From Diacronema lutheri (taxonomy: Eukaryota > Haptophyta > Pavlovophyceae > Pavlovales > Pavlovaceae), in contig JAGTXO010000066.1 of the NCBI GenBank assembly GCA_019448385.1, forward strand, positions 56,521 to 120,520: a stretch of 64,000 nucleotides of DNA, given 5' to 3'. Below the pieces are notes generated by a model. The model was not told the DNA's origin and made no database searches. It saw nothing but the letters and a program-made list of their open reading frames with translations. A program made the position numbers and the translations under genes. Of this stretch, positions 63,000 to 64,000 are shown in pieces; position 1 is the first letter of the stretch; every line of letters begins with the position of its first letter.

Positions 63000-63743
63000 A
63001 TGGCAAGGGCGATGGCGGGTGTGTTCTCCGAGGCGGTTCCGGCGCGCCCGCAGTGCTCGGTGGAGGTCGCGCAGGGCCCGCCCGCGGACGACCTGTTCGA
63101 AAGGCTGCACGATCTGCCGTGCGTCGCGTGGCAGCTCCAGCGCGACCGCTCGTGCCGGGCCGTCCTCGACGCCGGACGCGCGCCGGTCCGATCAACGCTC
63201 GTGCTGATCGCAAACGTGCCGACGCACGTCGGCAAGCGGCAGCTGCGCTTCTTCTTCGGCGGGCTCGCGCCGCTCATCCGCGACGCGTGGCTCATTCATG
63301 ACGGCGCGCCGCACCGCTACAGCGCCCTGCTCGGCGCGTGCTGCACGCAGCACGCGGAGGTGCTTCGGCAGCACCTCCACGGCCGCTCCTTCTCGCCCGT
63401 CGACGTCGAGGTGGCGATCGCGCTGCCGATCGCGCGCGTGCGCTTCGCGCCGGGCGCGCGCGCCCCCAACGCGAGCGCCAACGCCGCCGAGCGCGCCGCG
63501 GAGCCCGCCACGGAGCCGGAGCTCTGGCAGCCGTTGCCCACGTGCGCCGTCTGCCTGACGCGCCTCGAACCGTCCATCTCGGGCGCGGTGACGCGCGCGT
63601 GCACGCACGCGAGCAACTGCCTGTGCCTCGCGCAGAGCTGTTCGGCCGGCTGTCGCGTCTGCTCCGTCGTCGAGGAGACGCGTCGCGTGGCGGCGCTGGG
63701 CGGCGCGCGCGGCGCGCAGCGCGCGGTAGACTTCGCGAGCGGC

Positions 63744-63805
<62 letters not shown>

Positions 63806-64000
63806 GCTCAGCGCGGGTGAAGGCACGCTGGTCGGGCTTGACGGCGGCTGCGCGTCCATTGGCTCGAGCGTCTCGCCGCAGCAGCCGGCGTCGTGCGCGC
63901 GTGCGGCCGGCGCGTGCGTTGCCGCCGCGCCGCCGCCGACTCCGACGCTGCGGCCTGTTGCGTGCTCCGAATGCGGCGAGACGCGGCTTCTGTGGATCTG
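63000..64000 (+). CDS. BRAP2/ETP1-type RING ubiquitin ligase, 3' partial
   Basis: The frame opens at ATG 63000 and continues past the window edge (at least 333 codons). An N-terminal BRAP2 RRM-like domain is clear: TLVLIANVPTHVGKRQLRFFF, LIRDAWLIHDGAPHRYSALLG, LHGRSFSPVDVEVA. The RING follows: LPTCAVCLTRLEPSISGAVTRACTHASNCLCLAQSCSAGCRVC. Then come a poly-Gly tract and the beginning of a ZnF-UBP domain (CSECGETRLLWI). BRAP2 proteins bind ubiquitin and, in animals, titrate MAP-kinase scaffolds; in yeast ETP1 responds to ethanol. In the RING, the His normally found in CxHxxH is Asn, so one zinc ligand is changed. Confidence 0.85.
63741..63805 (+). repeat. (GGC)n poly-Gly tract in the BRAP2-like gene
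   Basis: About 21 GGC-type codons, nearly perfect, form a poly-glycine linker between the RING and the ZnF-UBP domain. Confidence 0.95.

Overview
The window is nuclear DNA of a very GC-rich, gene-dense unicellular eukaryote, most likely a phototrophic alga. My best guess is a haptophyte, perhaps a pavlovophyte; this is inference, because no lineage marker is decisive. Reasons: short spliceosomal introns (about 100-300 bp), a canonical 103-residue histone H4 with plant-like Arg77, a two-exon gene of the cyanobacterial/plastid DUF3326 family, proteins with plastid-style N-terminal leaders (MATE, UFD1-like), and animal-like channel families (TMC, polycystin/TRP) with a 2-O-sulfotransferase. Most predicted introns are GT-AG with an unusual GTGCG-type donor, and at least one is GC-AG. 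No rRNA, tRNA or CRISPR array was recognised.

Layout. 1-7.8 kb: the 3' part of an ankyrin-TRP channel, a 2OG-Fe(II) oxygenase, an FkbM methyltransferase and a UBA/coiled-coil/NYN ribonuclease-like protein. 8.4-19.0 kb: one uninterrupted 10.7-kb frame on the minus strand for a 3557-residue protein with a Thg1-like domain, a long Gly/Ala-rich middle, a beta-propeller, a CHAT protease domain and a STAND/NB-ARC-like ATPase. This is the most striking object here. 19.5-26.6 kb: UFD1-like protein, plastid-type MATE transporter, a truncated Fanzor-like fragment and a RING-CH (MARCH) ligase. 26.9-33.8 kb is an accessory island: a 2.1-kb element with terminal inverted repeats, a Fanzor/TnpB-like frame, a small three-exon gene with a partial second copy, COQ10, a 125-bp TA-flanked MITE, and a 1.28-kb hAT-like element with dense subterminal repeats. 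33.8-44.4 kb: an unknown small protein, 2-O-sulfotransferase, TMC channel, histone H4, a HAD-family protein and a RAP-domain RNA-binding protein.

44.5-56 kb is a tandem segmental duplication. The ancestral unit was [multi-pass membrane gene] <-> [DUF3326 gene] -> [polycystin-2-like channel]. In the second unit the first two genes have decayed into pseudogenes (about 85-90% similar by eye), yet the two polycystin genes are virtually identical over about 2.8 kb, introns included. This points to gene conversion or a second, recent exchange. 56-64 kb: a giant C2/cadherin-like/Pro-rich single-pass surface protein, a small ERCC1-like protein, and the 5' part of a BRAP2-type RING protein.

Exon boundaries below come from reading splice sites, phases and conserved family sequence by eye. 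Where the summed exon lengths divide by three and the joined protein matches its family, I treat the model as good. Identity estimates are by eye.
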